From NCBI GenBank assembly GCA_037952775.1, contig JBANAY010000003.1, forward strand, positions 29,574,001 through 29,638,000: DNA of 64,000 nt, read 5' to 3'. This DNA is from Clonostachys chloroleuca (lineage: Eukaryota; Ascomycota; Sordariomycetes; Hypocreales; Bionectriaceae). Positions 36,401 through 47,253 of this stretch are shown here, in pieces; position 1 is the stretch's first letter, and the number at the start of each line of letters is the position of its first letter. A program made the position numbers and the translations under genes. The notes below the pieces were generated by a model. That model saw nothing but the letters and a program-made list of their open reading frames with translations. It was not told the DNA's origin and ran no database searches.

Positions 36401-38069
36401 ACGAACTTGTACCTTGGTATTTACTGCATGCTCGGTGTGCTCACCATCATCAGCGTCACCATGGCCCTGGTTTTCCTTCTCATATTTGGAATGCCTCGAG
36501 CATCTCTCAGAATCCACAGGAGGTTGCTTGATGCCGTGATCAGGGCTCCTCTCTGGTTCTTTGTCTCTACTGACTCCGGTCAGACTTTGAATAGATTCAG
36601 TCAGGACTTGTCCCTCATTGATGTTGCGCTCCCGCCGGGTATGCTTAACACGATATACATGGGAGCTCTGTGCATTATGGAGGTCGGACTCATCGCCATG
36701 GCGTCCAAGTGGGCTCTACCAATGTACCCCGTCCTGCTCATTGTTTTGTATTTCCTTCAGAAGTTTTATCTGCGGACTTCTAGACAGCTTCGGTTGCTTG
36801 ATATTGAAGCTAAGGCACCCCTGTTCTCGCAATTCATGGAGACTCTCCAAGGACTTATGACTATCCGGGCCTTCAAGTGGGAGCAAAAGTCTACTGAGAA
36901 GGTATATGCCTTCCTGGACGATTCTCAGAGGCCATTTTATTTAATGTACAGCATCCAAAGATGGCTCACTCTTGTTCTGGACATCATGGTTGCTGTGATC
37001 GCAACCGCTGTCGTGGCCTTGGCAACTCAAACCTCGGGGTCTTCAGCAGGTGGCCTGGGTGTGTCGCTGGTCAATATCTTGTCGCTTAGCCAGACGCTTG
37101 TTTCTTTGATCCGCGCGTGGGTGGAAGTGGAAACATCCCTTGGCGCCGTGGCCCGTGTAAGGAGCTTCGACCGGGAAACTCCACGAGAGAGTCTGCCCAC
37201 CGAGGACTCGGAGCCCCCGGAGCAGTGGCCGTCAAGCGGTAAGATTGAGGTCAAAGGTCTCGGGGCTAGCTACAAGTGAGTGGTGAATCAGTCAAAAAAA
37301 AAAAAATAGGATATTGACAGTTTTGAGTAGGCCTGAAGGAGCTCTTGTCTTGGATGGGTTGGATGTGGACATCCAACCCGGCGAAAAGATCGGATTATGT
37401 GGTCGAACTGGGAGGTAAGTGGTGGCAAAGGACTAAGTCACGAATCCATCAGTCCCTCAGAAATCTAACTTCTTTAATAGTGGAAAGAGTTCTTTCGTTT
37501 TGTCGCTTCTGAAAATGGTGGAATTGCAACAAGGAGATATTCTCCTGGACGACTCCACCATTAGATCGATGCCGCGCTCAACTCTCCGACGTCGATTGAA
37601 TGTCATGCCGCAGAATCCTCTCATTCTTTCCGGAACGATGCGATTCTGCCTCGATCCCTGGTCGGAGAATTCTGACGAAAGGATCCAATGGGCACTGGAG
37701 GAAGTAGGCATGTGGGAGGTTATCACTGAGAGGGGCGGATTGGATGTCAACACGGATGACTGCCCGCTCTCTCGTGGCCAACAACAGCTCATCTGTCTCT
37801 CCAGAGCGCTCCTCGGGAAGTCTACGATTTTAATACTAGACGAGGCGACTGCGAATCTGGATCAAGAAACGGAAGCCAAGATGATGGAGGTTATTAAAGA
37901 AAATTTCTCGCAATGTACAGTTATAATGGTTGCACATCACCTACACACCATCAGGGGCTTTGATAAGATTATGGTCCTTGATCGAGGCAATCTTGTGGAG
38001 TATGGCAGGCCTGATGATTTGTTGTCCCGTCCCAGCAGGTTCCGTGAGATATGGGATAGCCAGAGTTAA
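33425..38069 (+). CDS. ABCC-type (MRP-like) full ABC transporter
   Basis: Six exons, 33425-33652, 33716-34751, 34820-35941, 36009-37275, 37331-37414 and 37481-38069, give about 1441 aa, normal for fungal MRPs. The N-terminal TMD0-like part has several TM segments (FEQFILSAVPSVLVLLVSSW on). Two TMD-NBD halves follow. NBD1: Walker A GPVGSGKSALL (about 640), signature LSGGQQQRLSLARAL, Walker B LLLLDDI with Asp at the catalytic Glu position, the known ABCC degenerate site. NBD2: Walker A GRTGSGKSS split by the last intron, signature LSRGQQQLICLSRALL, Walker B LILDEATANLD with intact Glu. Intron 4 contains an A13 run and a TAG-ending acceptor. Likely exports conjugated or anionic metabolites; substrate not inferable. 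Convergent with the carboxylesterase, 141 bp between stops. Confidence 0.95.
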
Positions 38070-38210
38070 GTAGCATGGTATAGACAAGCTACTTTGGCCC
38101 TATGAAAATATTCGCTTTCAAAGAGACCAAGTTAAATGGAACAACAGAAGATTCAATGGAAAGTAACATTCTCCTATGCTGATGAACTATCTGGTCTATA
38201 ATAAATAGCC

Positions 38211-39953
38211 CTACTTATTAAGTCGAGCTGCTCGAGCCGGGTCTCTCCAAAATTGACAAGCTTCCGTTCGAATGTTGTCCACATCCACTCTTGTACCACC
38301 TAACGGCTTGACCGTCAATTGCAGCGATCCATTGTTTGCCTGATTGACTTCATACTGGGGCCAACTTGGACTGCCCTCGTACCGATAAGTGTTTGGATTA
38401 CCGCTAACGACGAAACTCGACAGATAGCCGTGGTAAATGTGACTGACGTCAGGGTACTGAACCGATAAAGGTTCATCCCAAGTATACCTGGTATCTGCTG
38501 TATGTGGAATGCCTTGCCAGGCGGGAAAGTTGTTATTGGTGTCGAAACGGACTTTCCATGTTGGCACACCTGCAAGAGATGTACGGTATGCAGTCTCTTG
38601 CGAAGGGCAAATGTAAGCATAGTCGGACCAAGCAGCAGCCAGACGATTATACTGTGTGCTGTTGGGAGAGTTGGCGAAAGGGGACGAAGGATCAGTTGCT
38701 GGATCTATGTAGAGAGATTCAAGTAAAGACAAATCATCGCTAGTCAGAGCTGGTGAAATGTTGTGCAGGTAGTCCAGAAACTCATCGTTGGTCTCTTTAT
38801 CCCCAGGAATGTAGAATTTTCCTTCATCTGTAACGGAAGAGGTAATAACCGGGACATGGAAGAATGTGCCGTCGTATCCAGACTGGGAGCCAAACTTCTC
38901 GAGGAGTGGCCCACCCTTGGTAGGTTGAAACGGCCATGTCAATTCTTCGTTGTAGTCATTGTATAGCTGTACACTGATATTCCGAATATCTTTAATATCA
39001 GCGCTTCTGAGGCAAGATAGAGTAGAGGCGTTATCTAGTCCTTGATCACAGCCCAAGTATGCAAGATATTTGGATGTTTGTTCTGCATATAGAGGATAGT
39101 GGGCATCAGGGAATGCTCGCGCCGTCACTGAACCTGACTGGTGTATAGCCCGTGCGAAGAGAGGTTTACCCTCATCTTCGCCATAGTTGTGGAAATAGTG
39201 AATACCAACCGAGTGGCCTCCAGCAGAGCGACCGCCGATGGTGACAGACTTGGGATCACCACCGAAGGAACCAATATGCCTCTGAACGAATTTGAGCAAC
39301 AAATGTTGATCACGGATTCCCAAGTTTAGAAGCCCCTCCTCCTCGAACAGAGGAGAAGAAATGAAGCCCAATGAATTGACCCGGTAGTGAAATGTCACGA
39401 CGATGACAGGTTGCTTGGACGAGGCGACAAAGGACGGACCATCAAAATTGCGCCAACCCCCAGCGAAGAAAGCACCGCCATGAATCCAAACAAGGACAGG
39501 CAGCTTCTGGCTGCGAGGAATACCCGAAGGTCGGAAAACATTGAAGTTGAGGCATGCTTCATCCTGGTCTGCTTCGCTAATGCTGGATGTGGCCTGGATG
39601 CAGCTCTTCCCGTAACTTGTCGCGGCCTTGACACCTCTGAACGAAGGGGGCCAAGTAACTGGGCGGAAACGGCCATCGCCTACTGGCTGCGTCGCATAAT
39701 CAATTCCTAGCCAAGCATCGACATCCTGAGAAAGAGAGGCGCCACTCAGCGTGGAGTTGATCAGTGTCCCGGTGAATGAGCCGTACCCCTTGAGCACCAC
39801 CGGATCTTGCGTAGATGCTCCCAGACATAGCACAGTCTGCACGGCGCCTGTGAAGATATTTTTTAGAGAAACCATGGTACCAGAAACCTCGTTTGTGTGT
39901 CCAGTGTCAAAGACACACGAAAGGAGGAGAAACCACCGCAAGTGCCTCGACAT
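38211..39953 (-). CDS. Secreted type-B carboxylesterase/lipase
   Basis: Single exon, 580 aa from the first Met. An N-terminal hydrophobic segment is present from either Met (MSRHLRWFLLLSCVF, or MVSLKNIFTGAVQTVLCLGA at residue 27), so it is probably secreted. The alpha/beta-hydrolase features of the COesterase family are all present: WLGIDYATQPVGDGRF, the oxyanion loop VLVWIHGGAFFAGG, the nucleophile elbow GGRSAGGHS, the acid loop SVTDEGKFY, the His in GIPHTADTRYTW and a C-terminal FWRDP. The elbow has Arg where the family usually has Glu (GESAGG); the catalytic Ser-Glu-His set is kept. Many N-glycosylation sequons fit secretion. It hydrolyses carboxylic esters; natural substrate unknown. Stands tail to tail with the ABCC transporter. 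Confidence 0.93.
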   Translation of the reverse strand: MSRHLRWFLLLSCVFDTGHTNEVSGTMVSLKNIFTGAVQTVLCLGASTQDPVVLKGYGSFTGTLINSTLSGASLSQDVDAWLGIDYATQPVGDGRFRPVTWPPSFRGVKAATSYGKSCIQATSSISEADQDEACLNFNVFRPSGIPRSQKLPVLVWIHGGAFFAGGWRNFDGPSFVASSKQPVIVVTFHYRVNSLGFISSPLFEEEGLLNLGIRDQHLLLKFVQRHIGSFGGDPKSVTIGGRSAGGHSVGIHYFHNYGEDEGKPLFARAIHQSGSVTARAFPDAHYPLYAEQTSKYLAYLGCDQGLDNASTLSCLRSADIKDIRNISVQLYNDYNEELTWPFQPTKGGPLLEKFGSQSGYDGTFFHVPVITSSVTDEGKFYIPGDKETNDEFLDYLHNISPALTSDDLSLLESLYIDPATDPSSPFANSPNSTQYNRLAAAWSDYAYICPSQETAYRTSLAGVPTWKVRFDTNNNFPAWQGIPHTADTRYTWDEPLSVQYPDVSHIYHGYLSSFVVSGNPNTYRYEGSPSWPQYEVNQANNGSLQLTVKPLGGTRVDVDNIRTEACQFWRDPARAARLNK

Positions 39954-40645
39954 GCTTTAATAACTCATCCGACGATCGTTGTTGATTACGACTCACACCA
40001 GGCCTCTTTCGCAATACCGGGATTTCTTGACGTTGCACTTCAAGCGTTACTCCGCATGGAACCCCGCCGAGCGTGCGACATTATTAACTGTAACTGAGCA
40101 GCTTCTCTCCTGGTTCCACCGCTGGAAATGGTTAGAATCGGAAAAGTGCCGACAGTGACATACCGCGTCAGGACTGAAATGTAATCCTACTTAGAGCGTA
40201 TTGACCCCAGTAAAGGTAGTGAGAGGCTCGCAAATACTTTGGAGTTGTAGATTCATATTGTATCCATATAGTATCTATGTTATCTAGAAATAGAACCATC
40301 GTACCTTACAAGCCCTGAAACATAATTACTTAGCTAGTATCAAGTTATGTGGAAGCCAGTAGAAAAAATAACTACGAACAGACTAGATAATGTTTTTTTA
40401 TTTATGAGAGGGCAATTGGAAAAATCTGTGTGTGGAGTGATGCTTCAATAACAGGCTTCGTTGTCTTTGATTATAATGTACGAGATTCAGGGATGGGAGA
40501 AGTAGATTGAATACACCTTGTGCATTGTTTCCATTCACACTCAAAACTGCTCTTATAGTGAGCTCTAACCATACTGAACAACTCCTTCTCATTCCCTAAA
40601 GCGACTTTCAAGTGGCAGAGACCTTGACTCAAAAGGAAGACAGCA
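39954..40645. other. Intergenic, carboxylesterase promoter
   Basis: About 690 bp, AT-rich in the centre (40260-40400). Contains the carboxylesterase promoter and the 3' flank of the alcohol dehydrogenase. No gene or repeat was seen. Confidence 0.4.
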
Positions 40646-41760
40646 CTACTCAACAACCAAAACACCGCGGTATCTCATTTTGCCATCGCGAAGCTTCTGC
40701 ATGGCTTCCTCAACTCCAGACCGTGTCATTGGGAACTTCTCGATTTGAGGCTTGATGCCCTTCTTGGCGGCAAAAGAAAGCATGGCCCGGACGGAAGGGA
40801 TTGATGCAAGACCTGAGCCAATGATGCTGGTGCCTCGCATGATAAGAGCCAATGGGCTGACGCGAAGGTCTTCCGTGCTGATGGTGAGGGGGAAGACCTT
40901 GGCTCCGGGAGCCAGGAGGGGAAAGTATCTTCACTTGGTTAGATTCAATGGCAGCTCAAGTCATTCTGAGATATTACTTACTGGGATAAATCAGGGTTGG
41001 CATTCGCAGTAATCAAGAGAACATCGAGCTTCTGAATGGTGGAGAGATCCTCTGACCCATTGGTGACGTGGAACTCGGAAGCTCCAAAGTCAAAGGCTGC
41101 CTGCTTCTTGGATTCTGTGCTCGAGAATACGACGGCCTCCAGTCCCATCTTGGAAGCGAACTGAATAGCAAGGTGGCCGAGTCCGCCAATGCCAATGATG
41201 CCAACGCGGTCACCGGCTCCCAGGCCTGAGGTGTACAAGGGCCCCCATACGGTGGCTCCTCCACACATCAGAGGCCCAGCGTACTCGAGTGGGATTTCGT
41301 CTGGAACCTTGAAGAGAGCCGACACGTCCCAGGCGACGTAAGTGCCGAAACATCCCTGGTCTTGGTTGGCAGTACCGAAATTTGCCATATTCAAACAGCG
41401 ATCCTGGCGGCCTTTGCAAGCTTTAGCCACTTTCTTGCTGCACGTTGTCAAGTCTCATGATATCTTACCTTTTACACAAGAATCGCAATGGCCACAGAAC
41501 TTGTGGAACCAACCCATGCCGACCTTGTCTCCTACTTTGAACTCGGAAATTTCATGGACAGAGGAGCCAACCTCAGTGATGACGCCAACACCCTCGTGTC
41601 CTAGGCCCTGGTCGGCATGGCGGTAGTGTTCATCGGTACCACAGACGCCGCAGTGGGAGATCTTGACAATCACCTCGCTCGGCTTTGGGTCACGGTGTCC
41701 CTTGGCCTCGACAATGGCTCCGCTGCTGGAGCCCTTGAAAACAGTAAAGTCAACTCCCAT
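40646..41760 (-). CDS. Zinc-type alcohol dehydrogenase (MDR/ADH superfamily)
   Basis: Interconverts alcohols and aldehydes with NAD(P), cytosolic. Start MGVDFTVFKGSSSG at 41760. Zinc and catalytic motifs: CGVCGTDEHY (catalytic Cys), GHEGVGVITEVG, structural-zinc loop CGHCDSCVKG continued by CKGRQDRC. The nucleotide-binding GIGGLGHLAIQFA is followed by VVFSSTESKKQAAFDFGA, like the cinnamyl-alcohol dehydrogenase/ADH6 group. Exon 1 is 41760-41469. The second exon ends at 40982 (GTAAGT), and the third is 40928-40646. The acceptor of intron 1 is unclear; 41429 keeps frame but gives a 39-bp intron. About 340 aa. The promoter holds AAGACCGC repeats. Confidence 0.88.
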
Positions 41761-41808
41761 GTTTATGGCTGGATGTGTTGATATAAAGTGATATTGTGTA
41801 AGTGGTTG

Positions 41809-41838
41809 CTTGGTTTAGTATTACTTGGTTTAGTATTG
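41809..41838 (-). repeat. 15-bp tandem repeat in ADH leader
   Basis: Two copies of CTTGGTTTAGTATTA/G plus a partial third (CTTGGTTG) on the plus strand, 49-80 bp upstream of the ADH start codon, probably within the 5' UTR or core promoter. Confidence 0.8.
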
Positions 41839-42013
41839 CTTGGTTGCTGAGTTTGTTGGATGAGATGGCCACAATCTCTGGCTGAGCCCAGACACTTATA
41901 TACTTTTCTCCCATTTTATCTAATCATTCTCTTGGAAGTAGGCACCAGATTGATGATGCGCTCTGTGCTTCTCCTTGATCACAAATCGTCTTGCTGGTTG
42001 ACCGTCTCCACTT

Positions 42014-42083
42014 AAGACCGCCAGTTGGGGTCCATATAAGACCGCAAGACCGCAAGGCGATAACGCTGTACCGACAAGACCGC
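42014..42083 (-). promoter_or_regulatory. Four AAGACCGC repeats in the ADH promoter
   Basis: Plus-strand AAGACCGC at 42014, 42038, 42046 and 42076; the second and third abut head to tail. Each contains a CCG (CGG) triplet, the half-site class of Zn2Cys6 regulators. The cluster is 250-320 bp upstream of the ADH start and about 190 bp past the stop of a Zn2Cys6 gene. Function inferred from position only. Confidence 0.55.
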
Positions 42084-42274
42084 TTACTACTTGAAACTTG
42101 GAAACGACGCCGTTATCGGATATTCGGAAATAGCACTACTTTTAGGACCGAAAATAGCTCACCCTAGTAAGAAAATGCGGTGGGTGCCTGTACTTGCTAA
42201 GATACAATGGTGCAAATCAACTGTTGGTCAAGAGATATGTAGACAGATACGTGAATTAATTATGTTGGCTATTA

Positions 42275-43537
42275 CTACAAAGTGTCCCTGATTGCAAAGT
42301 AATCTTCCTCGGCCACCCCCCTACAGCTTACAACCACCATTTTCTCAAACGTCTCCAGTGCGCCGCGAGGAGCAACAGACTTGAACAATATGAAGTCCCT
42401 ATAAGGAATGGTCTCATCTGTGCTCGGGTATTGCGAGAAGTTCTGCGGGGAGCTCCAAACTCCCGTCTTGGTGGAAATGGGCAACTGAGCCATCGCGTTC
42501 ACCTCAGTGCACGCGCCGAGTTTGAATGACCAGTAGAGCGTGTATAGCTTGAAGGTGGCAACAACAGTACGCCTGACGCTTTCCTTCAAAAGCCAAGTCT
42601 CCCAGTTGTCCTGCGCCATTTCGTCTCCGGCATTCAATCTCTGAAGGAGCTTGAGGCCAAGGGACCTCATCACGTATTCCTGCTGTTCGGCCGCCTTGCG
42701 CTGCTCAATGCCGCCGTAGATAAGCCTGATCATCTGGTATAGGACACTTGCTTGTAGTCTGACAAGATCCTCAAATAGTGTGCTCAGGGGGGTTGGCACG
42801 AGTAGTTTTGCCAGCTCGGCATCCACGGCCTGGAAGAGGAATTTCCGGTTGCGGCTGTTGAGTGTTATGCATCCTGCACAGATTCCCCAGGCGGCCCGTA
42901 ACGGACCAGGGGCGAGATCGCCTTGATTCAGATCTTTGTGGATGAAGAAGGTCTCCGTGTCCTGGGCATATGTGGTGGGACACGCCTTCATCTCCTCGAA
43001 GATCCATGCATCGTTGCCCAGGCCGAACACGGGCTCCAATTCGCCCAGATGGCCAATGATGGACGGCACACCGAGGGGTTCTGGAAGGCGTATCTTTATT
43101 AAAGAGCCATCCCAGTTGAGCTGGTGTTGCGTGCGGGATTGGCTGCGGTCCGGCATGGGGGCAAGCTCATCTGGCGAGCTGCCGGGCGGGGACGTCTTTG
43201 CGAGGGACGAGTGTCCCTTGGACTTGGAGAGCTCCACATTGGTCGCCGCTCGTTGGTTCGGTGGATAGACGTAATGGCAGGTTTTGTTATTCTTTTCGCA
43301 TCTTTTGCAGACTGGGTATGAGAGATCGCACTTGCGGCGCCCCTTGAAGCAGGGGGTGCACGACTTGCGACGTATGGATACACTGGAGTGGCTCATGCTC
43401 GCTTCTTTCTCTCTTTGCATCTTGAAATCCTCAAGTTTCAGAGTAATCGCTGTCTCGGAAAACACAAATTGGTAGGCGAGACCTGATGGTTGGGAAGGGC
43501 TGAGTCGAGGCCCTGAGACGAGATGCGGTGCTGACAA
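42275..43537 (-). CDS. Zn2Cys6 transcription factor
   Basis: Intronless, 420 aa from the first Met. The start could instead be 43396 (MSHSSVSIRRKSCTPC), leaving the zinc cluster at the very N-terminus as is usual; I keep the longer frame as an outer bound. The cluster reads CTPCFKGRRKC then DLSYPVCKRCEKNNKTC (C-X2-C-X6-C-X6-C-X2-C-X6-C). A Ser/Pro linker follows, then a helical domain (PLRAAWGICAGCITLNSRN, LVRLQASVLYQMIRLIYGG, LKESVRRTVVATFKLYTLYW), the pattern of small fungal regulators often found beside metabolic genes. Co-oriented with the ADH downstream, whose promoter has CGG-containing repeats, so it is a candidate ADH regulator (inference). Confidence 0.88.
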   Translation of the reverse strand: MSAPHLVSGPRLSPSQPSGLAYQFVFSETAITLKLEDFKMQREKEASMSHSSVSIRRKSCTPCFKGRRKCDLSYPVCKRCEKNNKTCHYVYPPNQRAATNVELSKSKGHSSLAKTSPPGSSPDELAPMPDRSQSRTQHQLNWDGSLIKIRLPEPLGVPSIIGHLGELEPVFGLGNDAWIFEEMKACPTTYAQDTETFFIHKDLNQGDLAPGPLRAAWGICAGCITLNSRNRKFLFQAVDAELAKLLVPTPLSTLFEDLVRLQASVLYQMIRLIYGGIEQRKAAEQQEYVMRSLGLKLLQRLNAGDEMAQDNWETWLLKESVRRTVVATFKLYTLYWSFKLGACTEVNAMAQLPISTKTGVWSSPQNFSQYPSTDETIPYRDFILFKSVAPRGALETFEKMVVVSCRGVAEEDYFAIRDTL

Positions 43538-43753
43538 ATTCGCAAGCGTGTCAGCAAGAAAACTGAGGCGGAGAAATTATGTCAGGGTCCATCAGGGGAT
43601 TGGTTTAAATCCGACAGAGGGGTTTAGACTTCTTTTAGGCAGTTTTAGTTCTGAAATTATTGATTAATAAAAAGTGGCGAAGCTCTTGACTTCTGATTCT
43701 CTGTGTGTATTATCAACTCGCTAGTATGAACACTCTATTGGATTCTAAATATT

Positions 43754-46700
43754 CTAATGTGATGCATTGGTCGCCTTTATAAACTCTCCCCAGCCCCTTG
43801 CCGGCGTCCCTCCAGTTCTCTGCGTCCCTCCAGTTGAATGTCCACTACGCTCCCTGATCATCTCCAGCAGAGCCTTCGTCAGCTCCTGGAAAGAGACATG
43901 GAGGCCACCTAGCGGTGAACCATCCTCCTCTTCTCCCGCCCTCACGAACACATCTCCAATTATGCTCTTCGCGATGGTTTCAACATCGCGGCCATTGGCC
44001 CAGCCTTTGGTACGGGTCAGCTGGTTGAAAAGCTCGTCAAGAGCTCTACCAGTTCCGCTCCCAGGTTCATCCAGATCGTGTGGAATCGTGATTTGTAGCT
44101 TGGCAAGAGTTTGCCTGAGTAGCTGCAGACAGTGTGTTGGTGTCAGGTTCGGGAACGTGATGTGAGTAGGGAACCGACTCCTCAGTCCCGGATTTGTTTG
44201 CATTAGTTTCTCCATCTCCTCGCCATACCCAGCCAGGATGACAACCATGTTTCCAACGTAGCGAGGCTTGGTCATGGCATCTACGATCTCGTCGACAGCT
44301 TCTTTGTGGAACCTGTCTCCAGTCAACCGATAGGCTTCATCGATGAACAGGACCTTCCCGAGGCCCATCTCAAAGTGGTTGATGACCTTGGGCCCAGTTT
44401 GCCCGAGGTACTCGCCAATAATGTCCGTGACGGAGCAGGTAATGACCTCATCCGATGAAATCAAGCCCATGTCGTAGAACAGTTTGCCTACTTTCCTGGC
44501 CGTTGATCTAGAGAAAGTAAGCAGAGTGGTTTTTTGTGCATGCCTAATTGAAGGTAACTCACGTTTTCCCAGTCCCGGGCGGCCCCTTGAACACAAACGC
44601 CCAAGGGATATGTGGCCGCGGGTCTATACTATATCTTCGCATTCCGTCTGCCATCTTCTGGTATCTTCTGAATCGCTCGGTGATCTTCTCGAAGCCCACA
44701 AAGTCCTTAAACAGACCATGTCGCGCCTGGTCCGCACGAGAGGCTCTATCAAAATCCGGATCAAAGTCCGCCGCCTCTAGAGGGTGGTCACTCATGTCGA
44801 CAGGATACACGTTTGCAGCGCGCAGTCTTCCTACCTGCCTCAGGCTCGCTCGAGACAGCAGGCTCTCCACTTCACCTGCGTTCCCGAAGCGAGGCCTCGT
44901 ACGCATCTTCCTGAGAACGTCTAGGGCAGCTTTACGGCCGCCTTCCGAGATGCTCACCCCGTCGCTCGCCATTTTCCGTTCGAGAATTTGGCAGAGCTCG
45001 CTCTCGCTGTAGTTGTTGAAAACAACAGCACTCTCTAAAGGAAAACGCCGTTGTAGCCCGGGGTTGCTATTCAAGAACATCGCCTTCATTTTGTCATGGT
45101 AGCCGCATAGAAGAACACATCTGTCTTCACCTGGGCTCCCAGAGATATTGGCTACAAGGGTATCGATGACGCCAGTTCGAAAGGAGTCGGAATTGTTTGT
45201 TCCCTGGCAAGAACCTTGGTAGAGCATGTGCGCATCGTCAATGATGAGTAAGTTACCCATGGCCTGGTCGAGGACTTCTCGCGTATTCCTCTCCGAGTGA
45301 CCGATATAGGGCCCGATCAAGTCGTTTGGGGTTTTCTCGATAACCTCCCCTTTCGACAGCAGGCCCAAGTCTGTCAGAATCTTCCCGTAGATCTTCGCAA
45401 CAGTGGTCTTCCCAACGCCCGGCTCTCCCAAGAAACAACGATTCAGCATGATCGGCAAACTCTTCTTTCCTTCGCTTTCTCGCTGGCGATTGAGGCTGGC
45501 CAAGTTAAATATGTGATCGACCTCCTGCTTAACACTCTGCAGGCCAACCATAGCTTGCAATTCTTTCCAGGCAGCGCTATTGTCCTTCAGATCAGAGGGC
45601 TTAGGACCCAGGACATCATCGACCTCGAACCCGACTTGCTTTGGCTTTTGTTCATGAAGCGGCACATCCTCGACAGGGGAGTTATTCTTCATCCACTCCA
45701 GCAACTCCTTCTCGTGACGCCTCTTTCTTCGAACATCCAATTCGTTCAGTTCCTTTTGCAAGGCGTGGATGTTAGTGAAGTCTTCAGGGAATCTGTTGCA
45801 TTGCCGTGCGAGCTTTTGAGCCAGTAAGCGTAAGATCAGTTCTTGGTTATCAGCTTTCTCAAACTCTGGCCTTTTTTTAACCAGCCGCTCTAGGAGCGCC
45901 GTTATCTCATCCTCGTCGTAGTTCTTGAGAACAATGGGCTTGGGAAAACGATCGCGCGATTCCTCGGTGTGGTCGAGAGCGTCTATTGATTCTTTCTTTA
46001 GTGTCCTGTACGACAGGATGAGAACGGTGGGATCTGCCCTCTTTTTTAGAGCCTCGAGGATGTTCGTGATATCAGATATTTGATCGATTCGATCCGCGTC
46101 ATCAAAGAATGTCACCTGTTGGTCGGTTGCGAAAACGATTAGCAAGGACCACTTCGCAGGACAGGCGATGAAGTCAATGAGATTTTTACCGTCGCCTCAC
46201 TAGTCTCATCCTCTATGCTGTATCCTGGCATTCGTTCAAAGCTACGTCGCGGGATGGCGCTAATGCTATAGAGGAACTCGGCATATAGCCATGCGATCCT
46301 TCTCTTGCCTAGTAGCTATGTCAGTACTTCAGACTTATAAGATCAATTCTAGTCCGTCGAGAAGATAGGTGTGAGAAAAGTAGATACTGACCAGTCCCAT
46401 CGTTTCCGTGCAAAATCAGATCGAGGTTTATGCTCTTCATATCTTCCTTCCAGCGTTTGGCAACATCCACTCGGTCCTTGACGGCAAGGAAATGTGCTTT
46501 GATCTGCTCGAGGCCAACCATCGACATCAACAGGTCAAGATGCTCGTTCTTCTCATTTTTCTCTCGCTTTTGTCGTAACCATTCAAGCCGGCTTGGTGAG
46601 TCATCTAGCATTACGTCCAGATCTTCATCATCGAACAATGACTCTGACCAATCCTCAGTTACGGCGACCTGGTCATTGTTTGGTTCAGCATTGTCACTAC

Positions 46701-47253
46701 AGTCGCTATAGACTGTTATATCATCATCGTCATCATTCAAAACGCCCCTCATGTTCCCAAACGGCATTAGCTCCTCGTCCCATGTGCGCCAGGACGGCCG
46801 CATACGTCGACGGCGACGTCTTGAAGGTTTCTTCGAAGTGATGATGGGAGTGTCCAGAGAGGGACCATCTTGAATATTTGCCCGAGTTGTTTCTGGTATT
46901 TCTGGAGCTTCTGAGGGCATGTCATCAATTCCCAATGAATGAATAGGACTTAGCGCCAACTTCTCTTCTAGGGTTGTCTCTTGCTTATCATACTCTAACA
47001 TTCCTGGACTTTCTGTCGCATCTCCTGGTTCTGCATTCTCGGACACTGTAACGGTGATGGTTTTGGCTTCCTTAGACCCTGGGGGTGTCCTTGGACTATC
47101 GGCGACGGTTATGTCTTCTGATAAAGCATCCTCCTCAAGCCCAGGAGGTTCTGATTTTGACGAGCAACTATCGGATTCCCGCGGTGAACCGCCCGACCTA
47201 TCGTTGAAGAGGGTTCTCTCCGACAAGTTATCGTTTTTGGGATCTTCAGCCAT
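43754..47253 (-). CDS. Triple AAA+ ATPase, CbxX/CfxQ (SpoVK-like) family
   Basis: Exons 47253-46392, 46308-46190, 46115-44563 and 44507-43754 give about 1095 aa. The N-terminal about 240 aa are acidic, Ser-rich and disordered, with a basic patch KKPSRRRRRRMRPSW. Three AAA modules follow. Module 1 (Walker A GNDGTGKR near 285, Walker B VTFFDDAD) is degenerate. Module 2 has FLGEPGVGKTT near 570 and LLIIDDAH, with Asp in place of the catalytic Glu. Module 3 has VFKGPPGTGKT near 845, split by an intron, and VLFIDEAYRL with an NPGLRSRFP arginine finger, and looks active. VGLxxxK linker motifs precede each module. In bacteria and plastids the family remodels proteins such as Rubisco; in fungi its role is unknown. 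Shortest gap to a neighbour is 216 bp. Confidence 0.92.

Noticed and set aside
24655..43537. Secondary-metabolite gene cluster
   Set aside because: No PKS, NRPS, terpene cyclase, DMATS or recognisable RiPP precursor with Kex2 sites; described as a detoxification-like neighbourhood instead.
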